64,000 nucleotides of DNA, taken from positions 233,599-297,598 of the forward strand of contig DHPF01000007.1 in NCBI GenBank assembly GCA_002407855.1, read 5' to 3'. Under the pieces are notes generated by a model. That model saw only the letters and a program-made list of their open reading frames with translations. It had not been told where the DNA came from and ran no database searches. This document shows, piece by piece, positions 43,591-52,831 of this stretch. The position numbers and the translations under genes were made by a program. The stretch's first letter is position 1, and each line of letters begins with the position of its first letter. Source of the stretch: Bacteroidales bacterium UBA5371. GTDB taxonomy: Bacteria; Bacteroidota; Bacteroidia; Bacteroidales; P3.

Positions 43591-43629
43591 ATTAAATATC
43601 GCAGATTATTAGATGAAATATTAATTATT

Positions 43630-43713
43630 TTATCCTTTGATTCGAGTTTTTTGTCTTTTGATTATAAAAAAATGGATTCAAAAGATATTTTCTTGTCTTT
43701 TGAATCCATTTTA
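43630..43713. repeat. 21-bp-period intergenic array F (4 units)
   Basis: Units start at 43630, 43651, 43672 and 43693. The first, second and fourth carry TTTTGATTC- or TTTTGAATC-like cores; the third is inverted (GGATTCAAAAGA). Third and fourth form the terminator described separately. A fifth weak unit may follow (43714-43734). Confidence 0.88.
43669..43712 (-). terminator. Intrinsic terminator after the PpiD-like gene
   Basis: A perfect 17-bp stem (43669-43685 with 43696-43712) and 10-nt loop. On the minus strand it is followed by a run of seven U, and it lies 36 bp after the stop codon at 43748. It is made from two inverted units of array F. Confidence 0.85.
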
Positions 43714-43747
43714 CCAAATCTTTATTTTAATTCTTTTCTATACTCTC

Positions 43748-45883
43748 TTAAAAGAAGAAAGAGAAATTGTTCTTGATTTTTGCTTTTTCTTGAAGCACTT
43801 GAAGTGGAAGACGCAATTGTGCTGCTTTTTGCATATTTCGCATACCAAAGCTTTGTTGTATCATTTGAGGGTCTTCTTTGGTTTCTCTTTGACCTATTGC
43901 ATCTATTTCTACAATATAAATTCCATTATATCCCTTTATTGGTTTTTGAATTCCTGTTTTATTGGCTGCTGAAAGGGTTCCGATAACTCGCATTTCTGGT
44001 CCTGCTTGAACAAAATAAGGATCTCCAAAACTGATATTGGCTGCTGAATCAACCTCTGTATTAGCTTTTAGAGCTATTGCATCTATGGTTTTGTCAGTTG
44101 CAATTAATCCTTCGGCTTTTTTCATTAATATTTCAGCTTTCTTTTCCATTCTTACCATATTTTCTATGTATGGTTTAACTTGTTCAAGTGTAAGGACACC
44201 TTTTTCTTTGATGTCTTTTAATCCTACCACAAGAAACATATCCGATAGTTCAAATACTTCTGGTGCAACATCGCCTTTCTTGGTTTCTTTATTGTATATC
44301 CAACGTACTATTTCTCTTGCATAAGGAGTTCCGTTGAGTTGGTAGTCCATATCTCTTACTTGTGAGGTTAGAATATTGAGGTTTTGTTTTTGGGCTGCTT
44401 GTGTGAAGCCTGACATATTTGATGCTGACCCAAGGAAAGAGTTTGCCTTGTCTCTGATTTCATTTATGGTTTGTTCACTTGGGCGTATTTCCATTATAAT
44501 TGTTGCTAATTGGAGTTTGTGTACAGGTTCTGTTTTACCAGTTACTTTTATTATCATGTAACCCATATTATTGGGAATTTCATATACAAATATCCCTCCT
44601 ATTGGAGTTGTGTTGATGGAATTATATATATCTGCTTGTAGTTGCCCGTCTAACATCCAATCGGAATCTCCCATATTTTGTTTAGCTTCTGGGTCATCTG
44701 AGAATGTAGCTACATTATTCTCAAATCCTAATGCATCTGCCACAACAATAGAATAAACACTATCTTTTAGTTTTGTTGCTGCCTCTTGGGTTCTTTTTAT
44801 ATCGCCACCTGCATTACTATTTAATATTAGTATTCTTGAAAATCTAACTGAATCGGGTCTTGCTTGTGTGGACATTAGCTTTGCCATTACCCAATTGGTT
44901 CCGTTTTGGAATGGAGCAATAAAGCCTCCTAAGGATACTTTTGAAAGGATTGAATCAGGTATAGTTTGAGCAAAGGCTTCTTTTTTATAGTAGTTTGAGT
45001 CAAAATACTTGTCTGAAACTATTGAAACAAAACTTGGTATTTCTGAAGATGGAACTTGTTGGAAAGCAATAAAGGTATTTGCTACTGTATCGTTGATATA
45101 TTGAATGTCTTGTGGAGATGGAACAATTGGGAACTTAACAAACTCAACGTCTCTCATTTCTTCAATTAGTTTGAATTCATTTTTATGTTCATCGTAGTAT
45201 TTTTTGTAGTCTGCTTCTTCTATCTTAATGGTGTTGTCTGCAACTGAGGAAAAAGGAAGTAAGGTATAGCGTGAAGTGGTTGTTTTATTGTAAACATTAC
45301 TTAGGTGTGTTGCTAATGCCTTTGGCATATACATACTCTTTGAAATAAGTCTTTCATATTTTTCTTGTAAACGGCTTCTCTTTATGTATTGTTCAAAATT
45401 TCTCCAAGAGGCTTGTTCTTCCACTGGAAGTTTGTCAAATTGTGCTATGTATTGAGAAACTGCTTGTTTGTTATATGTCCCTGTTTTTGGGTCGGAGAAG
45501 TTTTGGATTACCATTGGATGTATAAAGTCTCCAAAGAACATATCGTTCATTTCATCTTTACCAACATTTATTCCCAATTTATCGTACTCACTTGTTAGAA
45601 GCTTCTCACTTAAAAGCTCTTGGTATGCTTGCTGACGAACCATATAACTTTGTTCTGAATTTAAAACATCAGTTTGGTTTTGTTGTTTTGTGTTGGTTTC
45701 AATTGTTTGAGACATCTGCTCAAACTCGTTTCTGGTTATTTCAACTCCATCTATGGTTGCAATATTATTTGGAACATTGCTTGATCTTGTAAATATGTCG
45801 CTGAAAACAAATGATAGGATAGCTATTGCTATAACTGCAACTGCAATGCCTGCTCTTTTTCTAATCTTGCCAATAATAGCCAT
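43748..45883 (-). CDS. PpiD/SurA-like membrane-anchored periplasmic chaperone
   Basis: 711 residues. Short cytoplasmic tail, one membrane helix (AGIAVAVIAIAILSFVFSDIF), then the SurA_N/PpiD region (ATIDGVEITRNEFEQM...QAYQELLSEKLLTSEYDKLGINV) and parvulin-like domains around residues 340-460 (VRFSRILILN, DWMLDGQLQADI, GYMIIKVTGKTEP). A degenerate second parvulin segment follows. It should assist folding of exported proteins at the inner membrane. The promoter at 45934-45941 gives a short leader. Confidence 0.9.
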   Translation of the reverse strand: MAIIGKIRKRAGIAVAVIAIAILSFVFSDIFTRSSNVPNNIATIDGVEITRNEFEQMSQTIETNTKQQNQTDVLNSEQSYMVRQQAYQELLSEKLLTSEYDKLGINVGKDEMNDMFFGDFIHPMVIQNFSDPKTGTYNKQAVSQYIAQFDKLPVEEQASWRNFEQYIKRSRLQEKYERLISKSMYMPKALATHLSNVYNKTTTSRYTLLPFSSVADNTIKIEEADYKKYYDEHKNEFKLIEEMRDVEFVKFPIVPSPQDIQYINDTVANTFIAFQQVPSSEIPSFVSIVSDKYFDSNYYKKEAFAQTIPDSILSKVSLGGFIAPFQNGTNWVMAKLMSTQARPDSVRFSRILILNSNAGGDIKRTQEAATKLKDSVYSIVVADALGFENNVATFSDDPEAKQNMGDSDWMLDGQLQADIYNSINTTPIGGIFVYEIPNNMGYMIIKVTGKTEPVHKLQLATIIMEIRPSEQTINEIRDKANSFLGSASNMSGFTQAAQKQNLNILTSQVRDMDYQLNGTPYAREIVRWIYNKETKKGDVAPEVFELSDMFLVVGLKDIKEKGVLTLEQVKPYIENMVRMEKKAEILMKKAEGLIATDKTIDAIALKANTEVDSAANISFGDPYFVQAGPEMRVIGTLSAANKTGIQKPIKGYNGIYIVEIDAIGQRETKEDPQMIQQSFGMRNMQKAAQLRLPLQVLQEKAKIKNNFSFFF

Positions 45884-45933
45884 TTTGATTGTTATTTATT
45901 ATTAATTACTTTCTTCCTTAATTTTATAGCCTG

Positions 45934-45941
45934 CAAAAATA
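45934..45941 (-). promoter_or_regulatory. Bacteroidota -7 element for the PpiD-like gene
   Basis: Reverse strand TATTTTTG, 51 bp upstream of the ATG at 45883. Confidence 0.5.
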
Positions 45942-46026
45942 GTAAGAAAATCACGATTTAGAAACTTTTTATTTAAAAAAGTGTATTTTATACAATAAAA
46001 AGGTAATTAGATTTGTTTGTTTGGAG

Positions 46027-46034
46027 TATCTTTG
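46027..46034 (+). promoter_or_regulatory. Bacteroidota -7 element for the S41 protease operon
   Basis: TATCTTTG, 25 bp upstream of ATG 46059. It rules out an upstream in-frame ATG at 46017, which lies before the element. Confidence 0.55.
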
Positions 46035-46058
46035 CCCACAAATTTAATATGTAATTTT

Positions 46059-47708
46059 ATGCTACACAAAAGAATTAGCTTACTTATTATTGCTCTTATC
46101 GTATTATCATTTAATCTAAATGCACAAGAAGAAGATAAGGGCTTTGAATTATCAAAAAATCTTGAGATATTTTCTTCAGTTTATAAGAATCTTCATTTGA
46201 ATTATGTTGATGATATTAATCCTGGAGAGTTAATGAAAACAGCTATTGATGCTATGCTGGCTAAACTTGACCCCTATACTAATTATATTCCTGAATCGGA
46301 TATTGAAGATGTTAAACTGCAACTTATGGGTCAGTATGGAGGGATTGGTGCTTTAATTCATCAACAAGACGGCAAGGTGGTTATATCCGAGCCTTATGAA
46401 GGACTACCTGCATATAAGGCAGGTTTGAGAGCAGGGGATATTATATTAGAAGTAAATGGACAAAATGCTATTAATAAAAATTCTGATCAAGTAAGAGAGT
46501 TTTTAAGAGGACAGGCAGGTTCTGATATTAAAATAAAAGTTAATAGGAATGGGAAAGAAATTGAAAAGAGTTTTAAAAGAGAAGAAATAACTCTTCAAAA
46601 TCTTCCTTATTATGGTATGTTGAAAAACGACATTGGCTATATTAAACTAACCGAATTTACAAAAGATGCTGCTAATAATGTATTGAACGCTTTTAGAGAT
46701 TTAAAGAAAACAAGTAATAATAGTATTAAGGGATTAATCCTTGATTTAAGAGGCAATGGAGGTGGACTTCTGACCGATGCTGTTGGGATTGTAAATATTT
46801 TTGTTGATAAGGGGCAAAATATAGTTTCAACAAAAGGCAAGATAACCGAAAAGAACCAAACCTTTAAAACAATGTACCCTGCTACAGATTTAGATATACC
46901 TATTGTTGTATTGGTTGATAATTTTTCTGCTTCTGCTTCTGAAATTGTGGCAGGCAGTCTTCAAGATTTGGATAGGGCAATTGTTATGGGGCAAAGAACT
47001 TTTGGGAAAGGGTTAGTTCAAAATATTATTCCTTTAACTTATAATGCTCAAATGAAGGTAACTGTTTCCAAGTATTATATTCCAAGTGGTCGTTGCATTC
47101 AGGCAATAGATTATTCGCATAGAGATGCTGATGGTAAGGCATCAAAAGTTCCAGACTCTTTAAAAACAGCTTTCAAAACAAAAGGAGGAAGAATTGTTTA
47201 TGATGGTTTTGGTATTGAGCCCGATATTGAGATTAAACCAGAATATGCAAGCCCTCTTACAATAGCAATTATAACAAAATTCCATGCCTTTAACTTTGCT
47301 TCTGAGTTTGTAAGAAATAACCCTACTATACCTTCTGCAAAAGACTTTAAGATAACAGATCAGATATATAATCAGTTTATTGATTATTTGAAAGACAAAG
47401 ACTATTCCTATTCAACAATAACCGAGAGAATGTTAAAGGAATTAGAAGAAACATCTAATAAAGAAAAGTATAGTGATGACATTGCTAAGACAATAGAAGA
47501 ATTAAAGGCAAAGATTGAAAAGGATAAGAAAAATGATTTAATCAAATTTAAAGATGATATAAAAGAAATTCTATTGTCGGAGATTGTTGTTAGATACTAT
47601 AATCAAAAAGGACGAATAGAATCTCTTTTACAAATAGACAAAGAGGTTGATAAAGCAATTAATCTTTTGTCAAATCCAACTGAATACAATAAAATCTTAG
47701 GGAAATAG
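46059..47708 (+). CDS. ctpA: C-terminal processing protease (S41, CtpA type)
   Basis: 549 residues from ATG 46059, which gives a clean signal peptide (LLIIALIVLSFNLNAQ). A PDZ domain (YGGIGALIHQQDGKVVISEPYEGLPAYKAGLRAGDIIL) is followed by the S41 core: LILDLRGNGGGLLTDAV, VDNFSASASEIVAGSLQD with the catalytic Ser and QRTFGKGLVQ with the Lys. The C-terminal 120 residues are a charged helical region. It is a periplasmic tail-specific protease. The next gene starts 2 bp after its stop. Confidence 0.93.
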   Translation: MLHKRISLLIIALIVLSFNLNAQEEDKGFELSKNLEIFSSVYKNLHLNYVDDINPGELMKTAIDAMLAKLDPYTNYIPESDIEDVKLQLMGQYGGIGALIHQQDGKVVISEPYEGLPAYKAGLRAGDIILEVNGQNAINKNSDQVREFLRGQAGSDIKIKVNRNGKEIEKSFKREEITLQNLPYYGMLKNDIGYIKLTEFTKDAANNVLNAFRDLKKTSNNSIKGLILDLRGNGGGLLTDAVGIVNIFVDKGQNIVSTKGKITEKNQTFKTMYPATDLDIPIVVLVDNFSASASEIVAGSLQDLDRAIVMGQRTFGKGLVQNIIPLTYNAQMKVTVSKYYIPSGRCIQAIDYSHRDADGKASKVPDSLKTAFKTKGGRIVYDGFGIEPDIEIKPEYASPLTIAIITKFHAFNFASEFVRNNPTIPSAKDFKITDQIYNQFIDYLKDKDYSYSTITERMLKELEETSNKEKYSDDIAKTIEELKAKIEKDKKNDLIKFKDDIKEILLSEIVVRYYNQKGRIESLLQIDKEVDKAINLLSNPTEYNKILGK

Positions 47709-47710
47709 CT

Positions 47711-50269
47711 ATGAAAAGAATATTATTATTATTTGTTATTGTGCTTTCTTTATTTACTCCTATAACAAATGCACAAGTAAGTAAAACCTCATTACCAAAT
47801 GAACAAGAAGAAGCATTAAACTTCTTAAAGGCATATATGCCATTGAGTGATATAGCAGACTATGATGAATCCTTTTTTATTCAACAAGTAGAGTATGCTT
47901 TTAAGGCAAGAGATTACTTTTCTTGGGGAAAAACAATACCAGAAGACATATTCCAACATTTTGTTTTAGTATATAGAGTTAATAATGAAAACTTAGATAG
48001 TGCAAGGGTTGTGTTCTTTAATGAATTAAAAGATAGAATTAAAGGAATGTCAATGTATGATGCAGCATTAGAAGTAAACCATTGGTGTCATGAGTATGTT
48101 AATTATAAGGCAGCCGATGGCAGAACATCAGCTCCTTTATCCACAGTAAGAACTTCGCATGGAAGATGTGGAGAAGAGTCAACCTTTACCGTAACTGCTC
48201 TTCGCTCTGTTTCTATTCCTGCTCGCCAATGCTACACTCCTCGTTGGGCTCATACCGATGATAATCATGCTTGGGTGGAGGTTTGGATTGATGGCAAATG
48301 GTATTATCTGGGAGCTTGTGAACCCGAAGCCGAACTCAACTTTGCATGGTTTGACGCCCCTGTAAAAAGAGCTATGATGGTTCATACAACAGTTTTTGGT
48401 GCAGGCTACAAAGGGGAGGAAGAAATAAACTATCAGACTGACCTATATTCAAGAATTAATCTACTATCAAACTACGCCCCAACAAAGAAAATTTATGTTA
48501 AGGTTACAGATAAGAATAATGCAGTTGTGGATGCAAGTGTTGATTTTGGACTATATAATTATGCAGAGTATTATCCTTTGGTAGAAAAAAAGACAGATGA
48601 AAATGGATTGACATTTCTTACAACCGGTCTTGGAGATTTAATGATTTGGGCAAATAAAGGCAATAACTACGCATATAAAAAGATAAGTGTTAAAGAAACA
48701 GATACAATTTATCTTACCTTAATGCCTAATATGAATAGAGAATATGAAGAATTGCTTGAAATTGTTCCTCCTATTCCACGAGCAATTGAAACTATTTCAG
48801 AACAGAAAGCTCAACAAAATGCCAAGCGTTTACTATACGAAGACTCAATCCGAAATGTATATATCTCAACCTTCCCTAATGATAAACGAATAAAAGGACT
48901 TATTTCTGAACTTGTTAATTTTGATTCATTAGATATTGCAAATGCCATAAAGAATAGCTGGGGAAATTATAAGGCAATTGAAGATTTTTTAAGAGAAAAT
49001 AAAAACATTCCAGAGGCAATAACTATTCTCAAACTAATATATGAAAAAGACCTCAGAGATACCCCAAAAGAAATATTGCAAAGCCACCTCAACACGTTCC
49101 TAAAAAATAAGAATCCAAAGAATTACTCAAAAGAAATATTGGAAAACTATGTTCTTAATCCAAGAATACAGTTGGAACTAATAACCCCTTGGAGAGAATA
49201 CATTTATAATAATAAGGAAGAAATATTTGGTGAAACTGAAATAACCTCTGCTTCTCAAATTGCAACATGGGTAAAAGAAAACATAGAACTAAACCAAACC
49301 GAGAATTATTATAATTGTCAGATTTCCCCACAAGGAGTATTGAGTATGAAACAAGCTGATAAGGTTTCAAGAGAAATACTTTTCGTTGCCTTAGCAAGAA
49401 CATTAGGCTTTGCAGCAAAGTATGATTGGGCAACAGCTAATAGTCAGTATTACGAGGATGGAGAATGGAAAACAGCCCTACAAAGTAAAGAAACCAACCA
49501 ACAAAACAATAAAGCAGTTTTAAATGTTCATAACTACGCAGCAACAAATAAAATCAAACCAGAATACTATTCCCATTTTACAATTGCAAAGTTTATTGAT
49601 GGTAAATTTGTAACCTTAGATTACGAATACGACCCTAAATTTAAGGAATTCCCAGAGAAACTAATATTAGATGCAGGCTATTATCGTTTACTAACAGGCA
49701 ATAGAGCCAATGATGGAACAGTTTACGTTAAAACAAATTACTTTGAACTCAAACCCAATACAAGCTCCGATATATTTGTTCAGCTAAGAGAGATACCGCA
49801 AACTCTGAAAGTGGAAGGACAAATGAATATGAAGACTTCTGTAAAAATAGAAAATAAAACCTCAACCTCTCTTTCTCAACTTACAAATTCTAAGGGTTTA
49901 GTGCTTGCAATTTTAGACCCACAAAAAGAACCAACCCGTCATGTTATGGCTGACATACCTCTTTTAAAGAAAGAATTTGAACAATGGCAAGGAGGACTAT
50001 TGTTTTTAGTTCCTGATGACAAACTAACCTCTGATTTCTCCCAGAAAAATTATAAGAACCTTCCAGAGCAATCAATATTTGCAATTGACAAAAACAGAAA
50101 GATATTAAAGAGAGTTGAAAAAGCCCTAAACAAAGACTTTAAAGATAATTTCCCTATTCTTCTTTTAATAACAACAAAAGGAGAAATAGTATTTCTTTCG
50201 GAAGGCTATCGCATTGGAGCAGGAGAAAATCTTATTAAAACAATTTACCAATTAGAAAATCCTAAATAA
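47711..50269 (+). CDS. Transglutaminase-like domain secreted protein
   Basis: 852 residues with a signal peptide (ending TNAQ). The transglutaminase-like papain fold is at about residues 110-215: APLSTVRTSHGRCGEESTFTVTALRSVSIPARQ with the catalytic Cys, TDDNHAWVEVWIDGKWYYLG with His, then an acidic residue in ACEPEAELN. A beta-sandwich (carboxypeptidase-regulatory-like) segment follows (KIYVKVTDKNNAVVDASVDFGLYN) and a long C-terminal region ends with a thioredoxin-like segment (LLFLVPDDK...PILLLITTKGEIVFLSEGYRIGAGENLI). It probably acts as a periplasmic or surface peptidase. Same operon as ctpA. Confidence 0.8.
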   Translation: MKRILLLFVIVLSLFTPITNAQVSKTSLPNEQEEALNFLKAYMPLSDIADYDESFFIQQVEYAFKARDYFSWGKTIPEDIFQHFVLVYRVNNENLDSARVVFFNELKDRIKGMSMYDAALEVNHWCHEYVNYKAADGRTSAPLSTVRTSHGRCGEESTFTVTALRSVSIPARQCYTPRWAHTDDNHAWVEVWIDGKWYYLGACEPEAELNFAWFDAPVKRAMMVHTTVFGAGYKGEEEINYQTDLYSRINLLSNYAPTKKIYVKVTDKNNAVVDASVDFGLYNYAEYYPLVEKKTDENGLTFLTTGLGDLMIWANKGNNYAYKKISVKETDTIYLTLMPNMNREYEELLEIVPPIPRAIETISEQKAQQNAKRLLYEDSIRNVYISTFPNDKRIKGLISELVNFDSLDIANAIKNSWGNYKAIEDFLRENKNIPEAITILKLIYEKDLRDTPKEILQSHLNTFLKNKNPKNYSKEILENYVLNPRIQLELITPWREYIYNNKEEIFGETEITSASQIATWVKENIELNQTENYYNCQISPQGVLSMKQADKVSREILFVALARTLGFAAKYDWATANSQYYEDGEWKTALQSKETNQQNNKAVLNVHNYAATNKIKPEYYSHFTIAKFIDGKFVTLDYEYDPKFKEFPEKLILDAGYYRLLTGNRANDGTVYVKTNYFELKPNTSSDIFVQLREIPQTLKVEGQMNMKTSVKIENKTSTSLSQLTNSKGLVLAILDPQKEPTRHVMADIPLLKKEFEQWQGGLLFLVPDDKLTSDFSQKNYKNLPEQSIFAIDKNRKILKRVEKALNKDFKDNFPILLLITTKGEIVFLSEGYRIGAGENLIKTIYQLENPK

Positions 50270-50271
50270 AA

Positions 50272-50943
50272 ATGAACAAGTTTCAAATAAAAACACGTTG
50301 GTTTTTAACTATTTGTTTTTCTATCTTTTTATTTATTAGCACCTTACTTAATGCTCAACCCGTAAAAAGCAAAGTAAAATCTTCTAATCAGCCTTGGCAG
50401 TTTGGATTACGCATTGGCGGAAGCTTTGATAACGCTGGCAGCGGGGACTATAAATTTGGCTGGAAAGCAGGGTTTGTTGGAGAAAAGAGATTAGTGTATA
50501 ATATGTATTTCCAGCCCTCTTTATCGTTTCAGAACAAAGGCTATAAATACGAAATCCCTTTTCACACCAAAGGAGATGTTAATGCTTACTTGCTGGAAGG
50601 AGTTTTAGGAATATTGATTAAGTTTGGAGATGATAGGCTATCAAGAGGTATGTATATTGCAGTTTCTCCCTTTTTCACCATTGGGCTTGGTGGCAAATCA
50701 GAAATTGAAGACCTTAGAGACACCACAGCAATCAACCCTGACTATTATGGGAAAGTAACAGAGAATACCTTCTCCGACTATGCCCTTCGCACCTTGGACT
50801 TAGGCTTTCATTTAGGCGTTGGTTACGATTTTAATAGAAATGTTTCATTAGGAGGAGTTTATTATTTTGGACTTCAAAAAATGAGCTACTATTCAAATGC
50901 CAGATGGAAAGGATTTCAAATACATTTAAGCTATTTCTTCTAA
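50272..50943 (+). CDS. PorT-like outer-membrane beta-barrel protein
   Basis: 223 residues. Signal peptide (FLFISTLLNAQ), then QFGLRIGGSFDNAG, WKAGFVGEKRLVYNMYFQPSLSFQNKGYKYE, LGFHLGVGYDFNRNVSLGGVYYFGL and terminal HLSYFF, the strand pattern of the 8-stranded outer-membrane beta-barrel (PorT/OMP_b-brl) group. The terminal Phe is typical for Bam-dependent insertion. It follows the transglutaminase-like gene by 2 bp, ending the operon. Function unknown. Confidence 0.78.
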   Translation: MNKFQIKTRWFLTICFSIFLFISTLLNAQPVKSKVKSSNQPWQFGLRIGGSFDNAGSGDYKFGWKAGFVGEKRLVYNMYFQPSLSFQNKGYKYEIPFHTKGDVNAYLLEGVLGILIKFGDDRLSRGMYIAVSPFFTIGLGGKSEIEDLRDTTAINPDYYGKVTENTFSDYALRTLDLGFHLGVGYDFNRNVSLGGVYYFGLQKMSYYSNARWKGFQIHLSYFF

Positions 50944-51055
50944 ACAAAGCTCTTTGTTAGTACTATTATTCTCCATATAAATAATACTGACATTAAATAA
51001 AATAGTACCAAACATAAATCAATTAAGGTAAAATTCATTCCTTTCTACCATTAAA

Positions 51056-51160
51056 CTGATATTTGATTATAAAAAATTAGAATCAAAAGCTATAAAATTA
51101 TCTTTTGATTCTAATTTATTGAAACTTGATTCTATTTCTCTAAGTTCTTATTTGAATTTT
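51056..51160. repeat. 21-bp-period intergenic array G (5 units)
   Basis: Units start at 51056, 51077, 51098, 51119 and 51140. The second (TTAGAATCAAAAG) and third (CTTTTGATTCTAA) are inverted copies and form a perfect 13-bp stem at 51077-51089 with 51102-51114. The array is in the convergent gap between the PorT-like gene and prfB and may end both transcripts. The rest of the 227-bp gap (50944-51055) shows no recognised feature. Confidence 0.9.
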
Positions 51161-51170
51161 TCTATTCCTT

Positions 51171-52257
51171 TTAAGATGCAAATTCCATAAGGTATTGCTT
51201 TATAAAGTCGTCTATATCACCATCCAATACAGCTTGAGTGTTGGAGGTTTCGGTATTTGTGCGAAGGTCTTTTACTAATTTGTATGGGTGAAGCACATAG
51301 TTTCTTATCTGTGAGCCCCATTCTATTCTCTTCTTTGAGCCTTCAATTTGGGCTATTTTATCTTTCTTTTTTCTTAGTTCTATTTCGTAAAGTTGAGACT
51401 TTAACATCTGCATAGCCTTTTCTCTATTTTGCAATTGGGAACGGGTTTGCTGGCATTCTATTATTATATTCTCAGGCTTATAGTGTAAACGTACGGCTGT
51501 CTCTACCTTATTCACGTTTTGTCCTCCTGGTCCCCCTGAGCGGAAAGTATCCCACTCTATATCGGAAGGGTTAATGTTTATTTCTATATTCTCATCTATA
51601 ACAGGGTAAGCATAAACCGAAGCAAAGGAAGTGTGTCGTTTGTTGGCAGAATCAAAGGGCGAAAGTCTTACCAAGCGATGCACTCCGCTTTCTCCTTTAA
51701 GATAGCCGAACACAAATTCACCCTCAATTTCCAGAGTAACACTCTTTATTCCTGCAACGTCTCCTTCTTGATAATCTACTTCACTTACTTTATAGTTATG
51801 CCTTTCTGCCCAACGTATATACATTCTCATAAGCATTGAAGCCCAATCGCAGCTTTCTGTTCCACCAGCTCCAGCATTTATGGTTATGATTGCCGATAGC
51901 TTATCCTCTTGATTGCTTAGCATTCTTTTAAACTCTAAGTCTTCTAATTGTTTCTGGAAATTGATTAAGTGTTCTTCTAATTCTTCTTCTGAGACTTCCC
52001 CCGCTATATAGAACTCTTGCCAAACTTTGATTTCTTGATAGGCTTTTTCAACTATATCAAAGGCGTTTGTCCATATTTTCTTTTCGTTTATTTTCTTTAA
52101 AAAGGTTTCTGCTTTTGAGGCATCATCCCAAAAATTTGGTAAAAGCGATACTTGGGTTTCTTCTTCTATTTGTTTCTTCTTCTTATCAATGTCAAAGAAA
52201 CCTCCTTAGAGTAGATACTCTTTCAAAATAATCCTTAATTCTTTCCTCTATTGTCAT
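51171..52257 (-). CDS. prfB: Peptide chain release factor 2, with programmed +1 frameshift
   Basis: The zero frame starts at ATG 52257 and reads MTIEERIKDYFERVSTLRRFL, 21 codons, then an in-frame UGA (52194-52192). Shifting +1 on CUU (CTT TGA C) gives LDIDKKKK... and the rest of RF2 to 51171, 361 residues in all. FRSGGPGGQNVNKVETAVRL carries the catalytic GGQ. RF2 recognises UGA and UAA; reading its own UGA when RF2 is scarce gives autoregulation. The element AAGGAGG (52207-52201) sits 3 nt before CTT, exactly the classical stimulatory spacing. Naive ORF calling would truncate this gene to its last 250 codons. Confidence 0.95.
52192..52207 (-). promoter_or_regulatory. prfB programmed frameshift signal
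   Basis: On the minus strand AAGGAGG-TTT-CTT-TGA-C: internal Shine-Dalgarno, 3-nt spacer, slippery CUU and the UGA stop followed by C. All elements known from E. coli prfB are present. Confidence 0.93.
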
Positions 52258-52277
52258 ATTCTTTCTTTTTAGTAGTG

Positions 52278-52739
52278 TTACATTTGAAAATTACCCACTC
52301 CGCATTGCTTAAACCTCTCGTTTAATTCTATATCTATTTTATATGATTTAGCAAAAGCCTTTAATAGCTTTTCAAACCTCTTTTTATTCTTCTTCTCTAA
52401 AAGAGCGGAATCTTTTTTCAGTGGATTATAAAACAAGTATTCTATTTTACCATCATTAGAAAAAAACACTCGAAAGAAGAGTTTCTCATTTAGAATAAGG
52501 TTATTGGCACGAAAGTATTTACTCATATCACTCAAAAACAAAACCCAAATGTTGTAGAACTTCTCTGTATCTTTATCTTTATAGAAAATAGCACTTGTGG
52601 AGTCTACTCCAATGGCATCTTTGTATTTTGCTTCAATCTCTCTCATTTTTTCAGCATATTCATTAGAATAAATCTTAGGTTGAGCAAAAGTATTTACAAC
52701 AAGAAACATAATAACGGAAAGAAAGAATAGTTTTTTCAT
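52278..52739 (-). CDS. Small secreted protein, unknown function
   Basis: 153 residues. Signal peptide MKKLFFLSVIMFLVVNTFAQ, then a charged domain: IYSNEYAEKMREIEAKYKDAIGVDS, KVNI-like FYNIWVLFLSDMSKYFRANN, FFRVFFSNDGKIEYLFYN and a basic tail RFEKLLKAFAKSYKIDIE. The FFRVFFSNDGKIEY segment is reminiscent of TonB-C-like 'V-F-V-DG-I' strands common in Bacteroidota periplasmic proteins, but no family is assigned. It lies 20 bp upstream of prfB on the same strand. Confidence 0.65.
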   Translation of the reverse strand: MKKLFFLSVIMFLVVNTFAQPKIYSNEYAEKMREIEAKYKDAIGVDSTSAIFYKDKDTEKFYNIWVLFLSDMSKYFRANNLILNEKLFFRVFFSNDGKIEYLFYNPLKKDSALLEKKNKKRFEKLLKAFAKSYKIDIELNERFKQCGVGNFQM

Positions 52740-52831
52740 ATCGTTGTTTTAAAATTAGTATCTTGTAAAATTAATAAGAAATTGCCCTTTTCTTTATTTT
52801 GAAAATGGTATTTCTATATTTTATTATCGTA

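Noticed and set aside
51171..51923. A truncated, 250-residue RF2
   Set aside because: The missing N-terminal part is encoded upstream in two frames joined by a canonical +1 frameshift, so the gene is intact.
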